64,000 nt of DNA from Malachius bipustulatus (taxonomy: Eukaryota; Arthropoda; Insecta; Coleoptera; Melyridae). The translations under genes and the position numbers were made by a program. Location: the NCBI GenBank assembly GCA_910589415.1, contig OU342630.1:49508012-49572011 (forward strand). Reading direction: 5' to 3'. Numbering within the stretch: the stretch's first letter is position 1; each line of letters begins with the position of its first letter. The notes below the pieces were generated by a model. That model ran no database searches, was not told the DNA's origin, and was given only the letters and a program-made list of their open reading frames with translations. This document shows, one piece after another, positions 1 to 13,623 of this stretch.

Positions 1-2436
1 TACGCACCCGAGATGACAAGAAAAATTTGCAATGAATTAAAAAATTTGTCAGCGGTAGAAAATTTTGCCGGTTTTTTTAAACGACTCAGTTCAAAGGAAC
101 GACAAGATTTAGACCAACGGAACGGCTATCTGTCTAACTAAAATGTAATTTTCTTCTTGAATTGACAACTTTAACTGTCAATTCTCTTCGAGAACTGTCA
201 CTATTTCTTTAGAGCAATTATTTGTCTGAGCAGTTTGAAGGAAAAAATTACTCTCTATGAACTTTTAAATTGTTAAATAAATCACAGAAAAGACATTGGC
301 AAGTGTCATGAACACTTTTTATGAACGTTTGGCTTTTCAAAAAGTTGGAGGAGAACAATTTGAGTACCGAATCAAGTAACCGGCATGTTCAACCACAACC
401 AGTGGCACCAATATTTTCCAGTTGATTACGCCTGTGCCATTAAATGATAAGGTGAGAAGTTGATTTTTGATTTTGATTGTAGTGGACGAGAGAGACATCG
501 TATGAAATAAAGTTTCTCCGTTTTTGTCAAAAAATAATAAACAAAGTGCAAAAAAAAACTGAGACTTATTATTATTGGAGTCTTGATGTTTTATTGGGTT
601 TTTGTAAATTACATTTAAATTAGAAGAGAAAGTGAACTTTGTCATTTAACTCTTACTAAAATAAACTTCTAAAGTAATTTTCATTCAAGTCGATTGGCGT
701 TGATGTTAAATAAATTATTTAGTAACAAAAAATATTTAAAAAAACATTAATAATTTGGATGAATTTATTAAACATAAAGAGATCCTTATTTACGCATGAA
801 TACCTTTTTAATCCAGCTAAGATTTTTTCAACATTTCATTTGCTTATTGTCACAACAACATTCAAACGTATAGCATCGTTTTTCTAAACAAATACCTAAT
901 ACAATTCTATGTAAACTGATAAGCCAACTCTATACTTTAACCAATTTAGAAATTCCATGTGGCTCTTTGAGGAAACAATAACATAACAAAAGTTTTGTTC
1001 CTTGGAGTTCTTACTCCAAGCAATTAGCTGTTAATTACTACTGGGACTCCCTCTCAACGCTTTTGAGATTCTCGAGACATTGAATTTGCGAAGGGAAACC
1101 TGAAATAAATATTTGTCGGGGAAATTCGATTGGACAAATGAAACATTCCATCGATTGTATTTTTAAAATATTTATTTTAAATTAGTGGATGAATTAACTG
1201 CCCCAATTATTGCTTTTTCAAGTTGTTATTCCAGACCTTCGTTCTTTGAATTAGCTCTCAAGTTTCATAGAGTCAATACTTTTGGTGTAAGGGTGATATT
1301 GATCTCAGTTTATCTAATTTAAGAAAAACTAAAACAAAAACCACCCTGATATTAAAATATATTACTTAGATGGTTTATAAATTAATTCTTTCTTTGAAAG
1401 GTACTGTTACAAACTTTATTGCTAGTAAAACTCGTAAAACGTAGGGATTGATCATAGCAAGATTTCGTCCTTTTGTTTCTTGCATTCTTGAAACTGCAAC
1501 GATTTTTTTTCTAAAATTGTTAGTTAAATGCGAGTCACTTACAACCGGCAAACTCACTTCTTAAAAACAAGATGGCTTCAACCTCTCTAACTGCCCAAAA
1601 TTCAATGGAAAATCTACGTTTACTACTGGACTCTACCTATAAATTGATCATACTGAACTAAACATTCAGGTATTTTTATTCGTAAAAAATTGCACACCTA
1701 GTTTTAATCTCCACTTCTCTCTCTCTCTCTTCTCTCTCTCTGTGTCACCTACACAAGCATACCGTTAGGTATTAGCTTTGTCCCTTGCCTTGCACCCTTC
1801 TCTTGTCTGCACTAGAAGAGATAGGATTTAGGTCGTATTAGTGCGAACTTCGGGGGATATTTGCATGACATAGGAAGTGCAGTGTCACAGGAGTCACAGG
1901 GTATTGTAATAAGGAATGTGTATGTCAACTTAGGCTTAAGCAAACTTGTAAACTTGCCACGGGAGCTTGTACAGGACTTGAAAATAAAACTACCATGTTA
2001 CGTAACTCCAAACAAGTTAGACGGATTCATTGCATTTGCAGAATTATATCAATGACGTGTTAGTAAAACGTCTCTTATATTAAATAACTTTCTTGTTATT
2101 AAATTTTAACAGCATACGAAGATCTGTCTGCGTGTTTAATTAATATTTTTGTCAGAGAGATGTTGTAATGAGTGTAGACATACATACTTGGAAGATGCGT
2201 AAGAAAATGTGAAGGTTTTTTTTTCCAAATTTTTATCTCGGATGATATTTCTTTGCTTACTTACAGTCATAAATAGAGGCCCAATTTCAGAAGAAATTGT
2301 TTAACATTTCGCGGAGAAATGAAGAGAAAATTAAAAGCTTTTATGCCATATAGAAATGACATCAAACCCTTTATCCCCTCCCCTCACGAAATTACGCACA
2401 ATAGCTGATGTTAAAATTCGTGTTTTCTTGTTACAG
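1..2436. other. Non-coding sequence upstream of first visible LRR exon
   Basis: AT-rich sequence ending in a pyrimidine-rich tract and an AG acceptor at 2435-2436. It is probably the intron before the first visible exon of the chaoptin-like gene, because that exon starts in mid-codon. Short open frames here, such as 1861-2055, match nothing I recognise and have no coding-like composition. Apart from a CT microsatellite I see nothing specific. Confidence 0.6.
1714..1742. repeat. CT microsatellite
   Basis: Short imperfect (CT)n tract with one TTCT interruption. Confidence 0.85.
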
Positions 2437-2581
2437 ACTTGCCGGAGACAAGCATAAGCCAACTGGAGGTAGTTGGCTCAAAGACAGCTAGCTTGGAGGC
2501 AGAGAGTCTGGCTGGCTGCCAGGTGCAGGCTCTAGTGCTCGCCAATAACCAACTCCAGCATGTGGCCGAGAGGGCCTTCAG
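2437..2581 (+). CDS. Chaoptin-like LRR protein, internal coding exon (first visible)
   Basis: 145-bp exon bounded by TTACAG before 2437 and GTGAGG from 2582. It begins with the last two bases of a codon and ends with two bases (AG), which pair with the first base of the next exon to make serine. The frame gives about 47 residues including VQALVLANNQLQHVAERAF, a typical LRR with the LxLxxNxL core. The sequence just before it resembles the N-terminal capping part of a chaoptin ectodomain. The signal peptide and start codon must lie in an earlier exon outside the window. The call rests on splice phase plus unbroken LRR register into the next two exons. The intron that follows is about 15 kb. Confidence 0.8.
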
Positions 2582-3945
2582 GTGAGGCTGTAATTTCCCT
2601 CTTAAGCACTGATTCGCCTCATAAATTATTTAGTTATTTTACTTTTTGATCTGTAAACAATTTTTTTTGTAATAAAGGTGAGGTAAAAAAAAGGTATCCG
2701 GTGAAGAGGACGCTTAAATGAACGATTGCTTCCTTTTTTATATTTTTTTGAAACATAGTCGTCAAAGCCTCTCCTACTTATAAAGTAATCAGGTTTCGCT
2801 TCATAGCTCTCCTGTTATTTTCGCGTCGTTGCACAAGAAACTTGAGTGGCTTGACCCTCCTTTATCTCATATCTTTGAGTTTTCTTTCTGGCTTAGTGAG
2901 TAGAAAAATTAAATTCCACGAGGCACACCTGATTGAAGAACCACTTGTTTCATGTCTGCATGTCCTGGGTGAAAGCCCACTGTGACATATATTAAATTGA
3001 AATTTCTGAGAAGCCTCCCTTTTTCGTAAAGGTGCCTAGAGCTACGTGAATATCCCACGAAATATGTACATCTCACGAGATGAAGTTTATATTAAAATAT
3101 GAGCCCTTTTCAGACTGCCGAGATTCACACACGCACGTGAGAAATGATGTAGGCTTTCAACTGCGTAGCTAGTCCTTTTGCTAACTAACATAATATGCTT
3201 CTGTATCGTTACAATATTAAGTATTATCATATATTTTTTTATCTTCAATTTGGTATGATTTACTTCCTCAATCTGATAATGAAGGAATGCGATTTTCAAG
3301 GTTGAGTAGAAGTGCAAAGCACCTATATGAGGTGTTCTTTGCTAAGTGTTGCGTTAATAATTCTTCGGTTGAGTGAAATGAGAACAGGCCGGAAACTCTT
3401 CGCTAAGAATAATAAATTAGACGAAAGGAAACGTGTTTCTTTTATTAAGCATTAGTCCGCAATTCTACCAGCTAGGAAGATTAATGAACAAAAGCGCTGC
3501 TGGAAGTAGAAGGATCCTTCTGATAAAATATTTAGAAGGTGTTTAACACTGTTCGATTCTGCCAGAAAGTATCGTGAACTTTTTCAATATTTGATGCAAC
3601 TCGCTCCTGAAGTTCAACTTATAGCGCAGAGGCGTAGAATATGAAAAAAGTACGATTCCGTTACTCTCGAGCTCCACGAGCTTGCATAATGACACTCACA
3701 ATTTTGATTTATAAATAATTCAGCGCATGTTTGTTTTGATTTTAATCCCGCATGATGTTTTTGGACCTCGCTGGTTTTTTGATGTTCGATTGATGTGGTT
3801 TAATGGCTCGTCTTCTTTCGCGCCGGAGATGTAAAAAAAAACTTGTAAGTAGGTAGATATTTTGATGTCTGCATCTTTGTTTTATTTTAAAGTTTTTTTA
3901 GTAGTCAGCCCGGTCATTATGTCATTTTCTACCCGTTAGGGGAGG
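2582..3945. other. Intron sequence, no recognised feature
   Basis: AT-rich intron DNA of the LRR gene. The open frames are short and unconvincing, and I see no recognised repeat. Confidence 0.5.
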
Positions 3946-4682
3946 TCACTGGTAGTCTAAATTCAGAACGGCGACCAGATCAAAAGTGCGCATCAGTGCG
4001 CCATTTTGACTTTTAATGAAATCTGTTTTTCTTGACTAACTCAGCCATTTTAAATTTTTTAGGTAAAGTATGAGGTAAACGAAACTCCTAGTAAATTCAA
4101 TTTGGTATCAGTTTTTTTTTTCTCTACAATTGATATAAGTATTTGAATTAAACCTGAAAAATCGGGAAAGTCGTTTCACTAATACCGGGATTCGTTTAAG
4201 GTGGCCACCGACCATTTCTTAAGCATTATTGGACGTAGAGCCTCAAAATTAAAAACAATTAATGCAAAAATGACAATGATAGAAAATTCAATGAACTTTT
4301 TTTCAAAATCACCGTCTTTTGGGAAATACGGGAAGTTAACACCTACTTCCCAGTTTTCACAGAGATATGCACCCTGTATATTATAATATGTTTAAATTGT
4401 CCGAGAAAATTGACTGTACAGGTGGTTTTCACAATTATTGGAATTAAGATTGAGTAGTTTGTGAGTTATAAAGTTGAAAATCGCGATTTTTTAAATTTCC
4501 AAGCAGTGTACCTACAACGATAACAGCCAATATATTTCAAAAACGACTAACGTGTTCCTATGTGTGGTATCCTATTATGTTATTTAAATTATAGAAAAGC
4601 AAATATTTTTCATAAAATTCAAAATGGCGGACTGACGCGCACCTTGGATCTGGTCGCCATTTTGAACTTGCACTACCAGTGA
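3946..4682. mobile_element. Foldback (inverted-repeat) element of about 0.74 kb
   Basis: The ends are inverted copies over about 75 bp. The left arm starts TCACTGGTAG and includes GGCGACCAGATC; the right arm contains GATCTGGTCGCC and ends CTACCAGTGA. No reading frame of note lies inside, so this is a non-autonomous DNA element in the intron. Exact ends and target duplication are not resolved. Confidence 0.7.
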
Positions 4683-4884
4683 TCCCAAAAAATTAGAATT
4701 TGAAAAAAATCACAACGTTTTTCTTCCATAGCACGGCAGTTGCTTTGAAAAGTTCTAATGCATTGAATTTGATTTAATTCTTGCCAAGAAGAACACTGAA
4801 TACCTACCTATGAAAAATTAGAAATTCTTTTCATTAAAACACATTTTTCAAAATATTATTTCTTTGAACAATGTCGATAAACTA

Positions 4885-5879
4885 CAGGGTGCACCATGTA
4901 TCCTTATCTACCTGCTATCTCCTGAACGCTAAAAGATACAGGTTCGGTTAAATTAGAGAAAAGATGCAGTTTTGTGGACATCTCGAATCCGTCAAAACAG
5001 GCAAGATATCTGTGACCGTTTCTGAAATATCCTGAAAAAACTGAAAAATCGAGATTTCTTATTTTCCTCATATCTTTTTTACTATTGGAAATTAATAAAT
5101 AATTTTTTGTAGGCTTACATAAGCCGTTAAGAGCTATCCATCTGACATTTCAAAAAATTTCAAGGCCTACTAGATCCAAGAGTTTTCACAGTCAACTTTC
5201 GTTTTTCTTATGGCCGCCATATTATTTTTTTATGGCGTTCGATATGAAAAAAATAATGGAAACCAAAAATTAATAAACTTCAAAAAAATTTTTTTTAAAT
5301 TTTTATTCTTCTTTTTTCAAAGAAAAACCTAAAAAAAATCGTTGAAAAACGTCAACATTTGTAAAATACCCCGAAATAGTGCTTGCCTTATAGTTTTTTA
5401 AGTTATCTATGAAATTCGGTCTAAAAAAGTGTCTTTATTGTAAAGAAAAAAGAAGAATAAAAATTCTTTAAATTTATTTTTTGAAGTTTAACAATTTTTG
5501 GTTTTTATGATTGTTTTATACCGAACAACATAAAAAAACACTATGGTGGCCATAAGAAAAACGAAAGTTGACTATGAAAATTCTGGGATCTAGTCGGCTT
5601 TGAAAATTTTTGAAATGTCAGATGGGTAGCTCTTGCCGACTTATGTAAGCCCACAAAAAATTATTCATTAATCTCCAATAATAAAAAAATATGGAAAAAA
5701 TAAGAAATATCGATTTTTCAGTTTTTTCAGGATATTTCAGGAAACGTCACAGATATCTTGTATGTCTCGACGGAATCGAGATGGCCACAAAATTGCGCTC
5801 CTTTGGACTTGTTTAACCGACCCTGTATCCGTTAGCGTTAGAAGATAGCAATATAGAGAAGGATACATGGTGCACCCTG
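4885..5879. mobile_element. TA-flanked foldback element, family A (about 1 kb)
   Basis: Starts CAGGGTGCACCATGTATCC and ends with the inverted copy, with TA on both sides (4883-4884 and 5880-5881). The arms stay complementary almost to the centre: the left arm has CTGAAAAATCGAG around 5040 and the right arm has the matching ATCGATTTTTCAG around 5710. The interior is AT-rich and non-coding. A TA target and CAGGG ends suggest mobilisation by a Tc1/mariner-type transposase (inference). Decayed pieces of the same family lie near 37.4 and 62.2 kb. Confidence 0.85.
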
Positions 5880-6599
5880 TATATGGGAACTATCGAGTAC
5901 ATTTTTTCCATCAAGGTTGAAATTATATGAAAACATATCGATACTTACCTATGAAATAATTATTTTCAAGTATACAATGAAAACTCTTCGACGTAGATAG
6001 AAAAGTCATGTTGCGTCAGCTTCGGAATTAAAACTTTTTCATCGGTGAAGAAGAATGAATCAACTACACCCACCTCGTAACTAGTTGACAGCTTAACTCT
6101 GCTCACCTCTTTCTTGTTATCTACAACATTAGTCGATCATTAAAGATATGCTGAAACATCATTAGAACTTTTATAATAATTACAATGCCTGTACAAACGT
6201 GGACTTTCTATTCAATGCGGAAAAATTAAATCGATTTATGACTCCCAGAAAAGTTCTGAATTTATTCACTAATAACGAATGAGTCAATAAACGAAAGAAC
6301 TCAAAGGATTTATGTAATCAAAATTCTCTATGAATCAATAATGTTTTACAATTTTTTTTTATATAAATTATTCGGAATCGGGACTTGATAAAAAGGCACC
6401 AATAATTCTTCTCGCTTAGTGTACTTCCCAAAAGTTGAATCAACTGTGTTTTTCCTTTATCAATACATTTCGGGCGATAGTAGAACCTATACCACTTTTT
6501 ATACCAAATAATTTTTTTTTTGCTATTGAAAGTTGCATCAATAGCTGTAAAAACCAGTTTTTCTAGGAAATGAAATATGCGATCAAATTTCTTTGAGGA
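5880..6599. other. Intron sequence, no recognised feature
   Basis: AT-rich intron DNA between a foldback element and a LINE fragment. Nothing recognised. Confidence 0.5.
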
Positions 6600-7110
6600 G
6601 GCAAGGATGACACCGGAGAGTTTGATTTTGTGTTTAGATCTTGATGGCTGTTAGTAGTGTTGAGCATGAGCTAAAGATGTGGTGGATAGTAAGTCTAGTA
6701 TTGTGTAAGTCTGGTGTGGCCAAGTTGGATTCTAGTTGTCTTAACCTTTTCGCTTCTAATGGTAGGGAGAGGGATGCTGCCTGACATAGAGCGCATAAGA
6801 TTTCAGAAAATATTGGTTGAGGTTCCACTTTTCTTGCCTGATTTGGAAAATCTTTGTTTCATTGCGAGCTTTACGGTTGCTGGTGGAATGAAACATTGTG
6901 TTGCAGAAAAACCTGGATGAAGCCGCTGCTTTTGCTAACGCGTCTGTTCGCTCATTACCTTCGATGCCAGCATGGGAGGGGGTATTTAAAAAGACATCCC
7001 TATTTGGGCATTCACTGAGTTTAGATTTTATTTGTTTGAAAAGGGGGGTTTTGGGAAGATAAGGTTGATGGTTTGAAGAGCCCTACTAAGTTGTCTGACC
7101 ATATAAAATT
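6600..7110 (-). mobile_element. LINE fragment: RNase H end and ORF2 C-terminus
   Basis: On the minus strand the segment at about 6929-6990 reads PSHAGIEGNERTDALAKAA, the conserved C-terminal part of the RNase H domain found in Jockey/I/R1-type LINE ORF2 proteins. It continues through frameshifts into a C-terminal tail ending at 6634. The piece is 5' truncated and decayed. Clade assignment below the RNase H-bearing LINE group is not possible by eye. Confidence 0.7.
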
Positions 7111-9716
7111 AAATTAAACCATCTACTCAAAGAAGTAAAATATTCCCGTAACTCATAAGTAGACCTCATAAGCTTCAAATCACATAATTTTGGTGTCTGT
7201 CGCATTACTATTTCATGCGAGCTATTAAACAGGAAATAACTTGCTACTGGAAAACTGAATTAATGTTCGTGGCACTGATTGTCAGTTCTATAGGTCGCAA
7301 ATCCAGCGATTTTACTGTTAAATTAGGAATAACTATTTAGCATTTACATAATTCAATTTCAGGGTTGCAATTCATACGTAAAGGACAAAGATTGAATTTT
7401 GTACGTGAATCAATTTCAACTTGCATGGGCTGCAATGCTGCGGTCTATTTTAATTCCTGTGAGTTTCAATTCGCATTCTGGCTGTCAGGTTCATTTTATG
7501 TGGAATATTTAAACTGATTTACCGCTGGACTAGCATGAGATTTTCGAAATGGAATTTTCTCGGACGCCATAGAAAATTCAAAAGTGGTGTGTCCTGTTAC
7601 ATCGATCGATGGGACTGAGAAAGGAGATATTTCAGTGGAACTTAAATTATTTGTAACCATGGGGGAGTGGAAGACTTCATAAATCTTTAAATAATAAACC
7701 GCGTACATCTCTGAAATGTACTGTTTTTGTGAAGTTTTTTTATACGTCCGTCATGCGGTACATTTTAATTTTCAGAATAAGACGGTCTTTTATAAAATAC
7801 CATAAAGGATTTTTTCTATTTTAAAAAGTTGACTTTGGCCCCATATATTTTAAAAGATGAAGAATACAATATTAAGGGTGAGCTTAAGATATGCTTCATC
7901 TTACTCCGAATCAAGCTATAGATCCATAATTTAATACTTTTGCCAACCTATTATATCCAGTTGAAAAATTGAAAAATTCCCATGGACCTAGCTATTCAAA
8001 CAGTGATCCTCTTGAAGGTAATTTAAATATTTACATTTATAAAAACGTAATCTTATGTAAGGTATACCTACGTACATCTGAGTTGCTTTAAAAATAACAA
8101 TTTCAGTATATTTTCATAATATACTCGTGGGTTTGTTAATAAAGTCCAGCCCTCCGTGATGCATGACTACCTGTATTATAATAAAGGAAATTAGGATTAG
8201 GTATATAGCTTGTTACCTAGGTGTAAGTCGGACTATTATAAATGTAAATTAGCAATTTATCATGTTAGATTTCCTGATATTGTCCCTAGGCAACCCATAG
8301 AACACTATGCCGTCACCCCTAAATGTTTATCAAGACGCATATCTTGTAAATTGAGGTCCTGCCTACCAAACATTACCCAATACTCAAGTGACACATTCAG
8401 AAGCAACTACAATTTAACTTCCTATCGAAACCTGAAATACCTACACAAATTCCAGATAAGTTCGGTATCAGTGGGTAGATAGGTACCATTCTCGGAATCA
8501 TCAAGGTGTTTGAAACTTAATAAGCTTATATAAACAGGATGGAAACCTTACTTGCTGACCCTTAACTTTACGTTTTCTATAAACTTCCAAATTCCAAACT
8601 TACGGTGATTATCAATAGTAAAATACTGAAATGCTGACCTTTCACCCCACTGAATCTTATAGACATTTATTGTACGGACATTTTAGTTTTAACTAAGGCA
8701 AGATAGGTGCAAATAAAAGTGACACTTGCTAAGTGCCTCATATTACTCGTGTACAATAATAATTATTATAATACTTTGATGTGTACCTAGTATCTATTCA
8801 TTGAAGAGTAAAACGTGGTTTATATCCTTTGGTGTTCAGTAAATTAATTGCAATTATCCAGCTACCACAGAGAAATGCAAATAAATTCCCATCAAGCAAG
8901 CATGCATATGAAATGAATTCATTGATCAGGAAATTTCTGTATTCAAAGTTAGCCGCAAGGATGTTCTGTATTTGAGTAAAACAAAATGTTATTTAATTAA
9001 AAGCAGAGAACATATCTTTCAATAAACTTTTTCTTCAAAAATAAAAAAAATCTAACATCCCCATCTGAATGTTTTATAATATTTTCAAAATTGTTTTTGA
9101 ATAGAAAGCAATTGAAGTTAACTATGAGAAAAATGCATATATCACCTGTTTGGGCTGAATAAAATGTATTCCATTTGGTATAAGTAGTAGGTATATGCCA
9201 ACTGGTACATGAAAGTTGAAAAAAAAAATACAAATTATAGGTCAACTTAACATCGTCTGTTATCATTTCCCAGCGAGACCATTTCAACAAATCTTAAACC
9301 GTAAAATTTTCCCCAGACGGCCAACTTTTCGGTCCTTCATCAAGCATAAAAATTTGAGATGTCGATTTGCCTGGACACGGTTTTAAATTATCTGACCAAC
9401 ATGTTCCCAAGTCGGGCTATATTCGGCGTCCCAGGAAATAAAAATTGTATGGAAAGACGTCGTATACTTTGGGTCGGCGGCTATAATTGCGATACGTTTG
9501 TCAAACGACATCTCCGGCTCTATCTTGTAGCCTTCTGCGACCTCTTGACAGAATTTTATTTCTGCTGATTCATTTTACGACGAGGCCGACATGCGGCCCA
9601 AGAAACACCTCACAGGGCGAGCGAAATAGTTTTCTAATCCGTCCTTGCCCGGTCAACTGAATTGACTTACGTCGGGGGTCGTCGCGTCGCCAAATTTACG
9701 ATTCATTATTATACTA
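7111..9716. other. Intron sequence, no recognised feature
   Basis: Mostly AT-rich. The stretch at about 9300-9690 is clearly more GC-rich than its surroundings and has a 69-codon open frame, but the translation matches nothing I know on either strand. Open frames at 7496-7708, 8210-8482 and 8997-9290 look like chance. Confidence 0.5.
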
Positions 9717-9718
9717 TA

Positions 9719-9770
9719 CAGGATGTTTCGTAGCTGGACGTCCAAAATGAAACGTCATGTCTAAAATCGT
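9719..9770. repeat. Single terminus of a TA-CAGGATG inverted-repeat element
   Basis: TA followed by CAGGATGTTTCGTAGCTGG, resembling the ends of the other TA-flanked foldbacks. I could not find the inverted partner, so this may be a broken copy abutting the 3' side of the LINE fragment to its right. Confidence 0.45.
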
Positions 9771-9829
9771 TATTTAATATTTTTAAGAAATATTTTCAAA
9801 ATGGTTTGGTTACAGCCATCTCCGCTAGC

Positions 9830-11261
9830 TTTGCTAGAGAGTTCTATTCAGCTTCACTGCATTTGATTGTATTGTCACTGAGTCCAGTACTCTTACAGCC
9901 GCCTGGCTATCAGTAACGATTTCAGTGTTACTGATTTCAGTCCTATTTTCATAGGAACCTGCTATCATATGTTCCACGCAGGCGTGGATTGCCAAAATTT
10001 CTGTCTGTAGCACTGTTTCCAGTCGGCCTAGGTTTATACTAAATGTATTTTCCTCGTCTCTCCCAGCAACTCCCGCTCCAGCGCGCTAATCATTTTCATG
10101 GATCCATCCGTGTACCAAACCAAGTGCATTGGTTTTTTTAGTTTTGATTTCATATTCTTTTCTTCCCTTTGCTGGTATTACCTACTACCTGATAAGGTTT
10201 ACAAAAGTTTATGCTCTTACTCGTTCTATCTGGTCGCATGTTTAAAATGTGATTGGTTTCCTGATGTTTGAATATTTCTGTGTGGTATCCTTTCCTTATA
10301 CTACTGAAGGTCATATGCAGTATTGTTTTGACTCTGTATGCCGCGCTAGGGCTTCTGTCTCCACCACCAAGTGAAGTGGCGGGAGTCCTAGGAACACTGC
10401 CATGGCCCCTGTTGGTGTTAATTCTCATCGCTCCTGTTATTGTTAGTAACGCAAGTCTTTGTAGCTTATTTAGCTTTGTAACGTGCTCCTTTTTTCTGGA
10501 TTTATGCCACCATAATAAAGAGCCATATGTAATCGTGGGTACTATAACCTTAGTGTACATCCAGTGTGGCATTTCTGGTTTCAATCCCCTTCTACCTGTC
10601 ATTCCTCTACTGGACCATAAGGCTCTGGTAGCCTTTTTCGTGGTTCTTTCTATGTGTGTTCCGAAGTTAAGTTTGTTATCCAGGGTAATACCCTGATACT
10701 CAACCTCCGTGCTTAGTGGGATTTCCTTGTCCTCCAAGTCTTAGTCCCTTCAGGTCTTGAAAATTTCTTCTTTTCGTGAAGGCGCAATTATTGTAGTCTT
10801 GTAAGTATTAACTGATAGTCCTTCTGCTTGGCACCATTTTTCCACAATGATTCTTAGAGCTTGTTGCATGAGATTTGAGGTAATCTCTGCATGCTTGCCC
10901 GTTGTTAGAATAGTGATGTCATCTGCGTATCCTTGCGCGTGAATTCCCTTTCTTTCCAGTTCCCAGAGTAGGCTGTCGACAACCAGGCTCCACGGCAGAG
11001 GTGATAGTTCCCCCCCCCCTGATGGCATCCTTTGTCGGCCGTCGCCTTTCTACTCGTGTTTCTAAGGGAACTGATGATTTGTCTGTTTCTAATTGTGGAG
11101 TCTATCCAGTTCGTAATGGGCTCCTGAACTCCCCGATTTTCTACAGCTCTCTTTATAGAGATAAAAGAAGTATTTTCGAAGGCTTCCTCTATATCCGGAA
11201 AGGTCCCTGGTGCAATTTCTTTATTAACTTTATCATCTCCTAAGTTTTCGCATACATACAA
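9830..11261 (-). mobile_element. 5'-truncated LINE with reverse transcriptase and RNase H (Jockey/R1-like)
   Basis: Minus-strand ORF2 remnant read through several frameshifts. From right to left: RT motif A region (DIEEAFENTSF, near 11190); a G/C homopolymer at about 11009-11018 where the frame breaks; the YADD catalytic box with GLSVN and KT downstream (10750-11028); the RT C-terminal region with KVIVPTITYGSLLWW and LQRLALLTITGAMR (10150-10737); and an RNase H domain with WYTDGSMK followed by TDSQAAVRVLD (about 9840-10140). Endonuclease and ORF1 are missing. It is a dead copy in the intron of the LRR gene. Confidence 0.8.
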
Positions 11262-11418
11262 TGGAAATATGTGGTAAAATCAAAAAAGATTACACAAAAA
11301 AATTCAGCTTCGGTAATTATACGCAGGACTTTTTGATCACAGGATCAGGGCTTAACCCGCTGATCTATCGATAGCCTGATATATTGTATCGTATGCTAAT
11401 TATGAGAAATATCAGAAA

Positions 11419-11452
11419 TTTTACGCACAACAGGCCGCTGTTGTGCGTAAAA
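11419..11452. other. Perfect 15-bp hairpin
   Basis: TTTTACGCACAACAG, loop GCCG, then the exact inverted copy. No other feature explains it; it may be a remnant of a small inverted-repeat element. Confidence 0.8.
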
Positions 11453-13623
11453 AAATTAGAATAATTACTTAAAAGGAGCAGGAATTACTAATAAATCCAA
11501 TTATGTGATGATACTTGTTATATTAATGCCTGATTACACGTGAAACCGTCAACAAAATATTATGACGCGATTATGAGCTTACGCGGAGCTTATTGATATT
11601 CGGCCAAATTGTTTTATGGTATTGACATCGCAATCAAAGCCGGCGGCGTGATAAATTATTTGAACTTAACAATTAACCAATTAATAGGGCAGGTGAGGCG
11701 TTATTTTGCACAAAATGTTTATTGTATGAACGTTTCATTATATTCTGAACTTTTGGAATTGTAAATCTGTGCAATAATAATCACCAACTTTATGTGACAT
11801 TAATTTTAGACAATCGTAAATGGCAGACTTCACCGTATTTGTGATGGACAAATTAATTATGCTTTAATTTATTTATTGAAATTCGTTTCTGCGTGCAGGA
11901 GTTAGTGTAACGTTTTGATTTTGAACTGTGACGGAATAATTAAGTGATCATCCTCGGTTGGCTGTATTTATAGAGACGTTGTCAATCATTACTTGGTAAA
12001 ATCGTTAAAATAAAAGACGTCTGTCAAATTCTACTATGAAGTTATTTTGGGTCCAGTTCTGCAGTTGGATTATTGATAATCAATTACATTTTGTACTACA
12101 GTTTTGTACCAATGCGAGGAATCAACAATAATAATTATTATATTGGTTTACTTGGTTTACTATTAGCCAAGTGATTTGGGTGGTTTTTGCGGGAAAATAA
12201 TTCGTGGTTTTTGTTACCAATGGAATTAATTGCTATAGCTTTATCCACGTATAAAGCTAAATAAATAATAAATTCTTATTGCAACGTACATAGAAACATA
12301 CATTTAAGCTGTAACTGTGCTACAGATTAAATAAACGTTGATTTATAGTAACTATGTGCTTAGATCATAAATATTATTGTTCGTCGGACCATGATAATAA
12401 GACAATAATTATTAAATTATGATTATACCCATCAGTAGATAAATTGTGATGAAAAAAAAACCAGCAGCTACGTCAGTTTTCCCATCAATGTAGTGTAAGG
12501 AAACCGTTAATCTTCCGGAGATTTTCCCCCTTTATATTTTTTACTAATTTCGCACCGCCGAATTTCTCATTTCTTATCATCTGATATTAAATCAAATCCG
12601 CTTATAGAACTGAATTTAACGATTATACCTTCCATCAGAGGCTCTAATAAATAAAAGTCATTTTAAGAACCCATTAAAACGGCAAAATTTAATTTTCCTT
12701 TCGTAACATGGGCGGAATCTTCTTTGAATTTATATTAACGCTATAAAAATGAATTATATAACTTATTAAGAAAAGTAATCCAAATTAATTTTTACGCGAT
12801 CGCTCAGAATCAAATTAGCACCATTTAAAAATCTAATTTCGTTAACAAAAGTGAATTTTCATTTTTATGAAACATCCAGTACCTACAGGGTGAACTCGTT
12901 AAAAATTGTCATTGAAAATTTATAAATTTTCAAAAATTGATGACAAAATCTAGAACTGGTTCTGTATGTGTATGAGTAGTAACAGTCAATGAAAATTTCA
13001 TCAAGCTCCAGCCAAAAGTATGTTAATGGCATTGTTCAAAGTTCCAATTTTATTTTACGTTATTGAACTCCCACAGTTTGCACTTTTTTATCACAAAAAG
13101 AAGAACAATTCATTGTTCCGTGTAAATTGGCAACCATGTTCGAACTCGTTCGATTTGAGTGCTTGTGATTTTTTTAACGATCGAGGAAGTGGTGTAGGAT
13201 TAGAAGCCAGATTAGATTGAGGAAAAGAGGGATTCCGAGATTCCAGGCGAGGCGAGAGCCGACGAGATTGAATGGAGATTCAAACGAGGGTTCCGGGAAG
13301 AGGCGTCTCGAATGAATATCATTAGGCTGGTCAGTATCCGGGCCACTCTCGCTCGTTGGATATCCCGGTCGGATTTCTACTGTTGGGAAATAACATCAAT
13401 ATCTGCAGAATTTCGACGGGAAATTGCAGTAACGGAAAATTTTGCAATTACTAAAATTAATTGCTCACACTGACACTGTAACTATAAAAATGCAGGGTGT
13501 GAGTTAAGTACCTATACCTACAAAGTATAACGAACGATTGCTCGTTTAATTCTAAGCGAAATATTTACCTAAATATGAAAAATATCTCACTGAAAAAAAA
13601 AAGAAATATGCTCAACACTAAAG
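11453..13623. other. Intron sequence, no recognised feature
   Basis: AT-rich DNA. A CAGGGTGAACTCG motif at about 12895 resembles a foldback terminus but has no visible partner. A GC-richer island at about 13210-13380 has no recognisable coding content. Confidence 0.5.

Noticed and set aside
1861..2055. 64-codon plus-strand open frame before the first visible LRR exon
   Set aside because: No recognisable domain, no link by splice signals to the LRR frame, and length within chance for this composition.
10268..10696. 142-codon hydrophobic plus-strand frame
   Set aside because: Antisense shadow of the minus-strand LINE RT; the opposite strand carries clear RT motifs.
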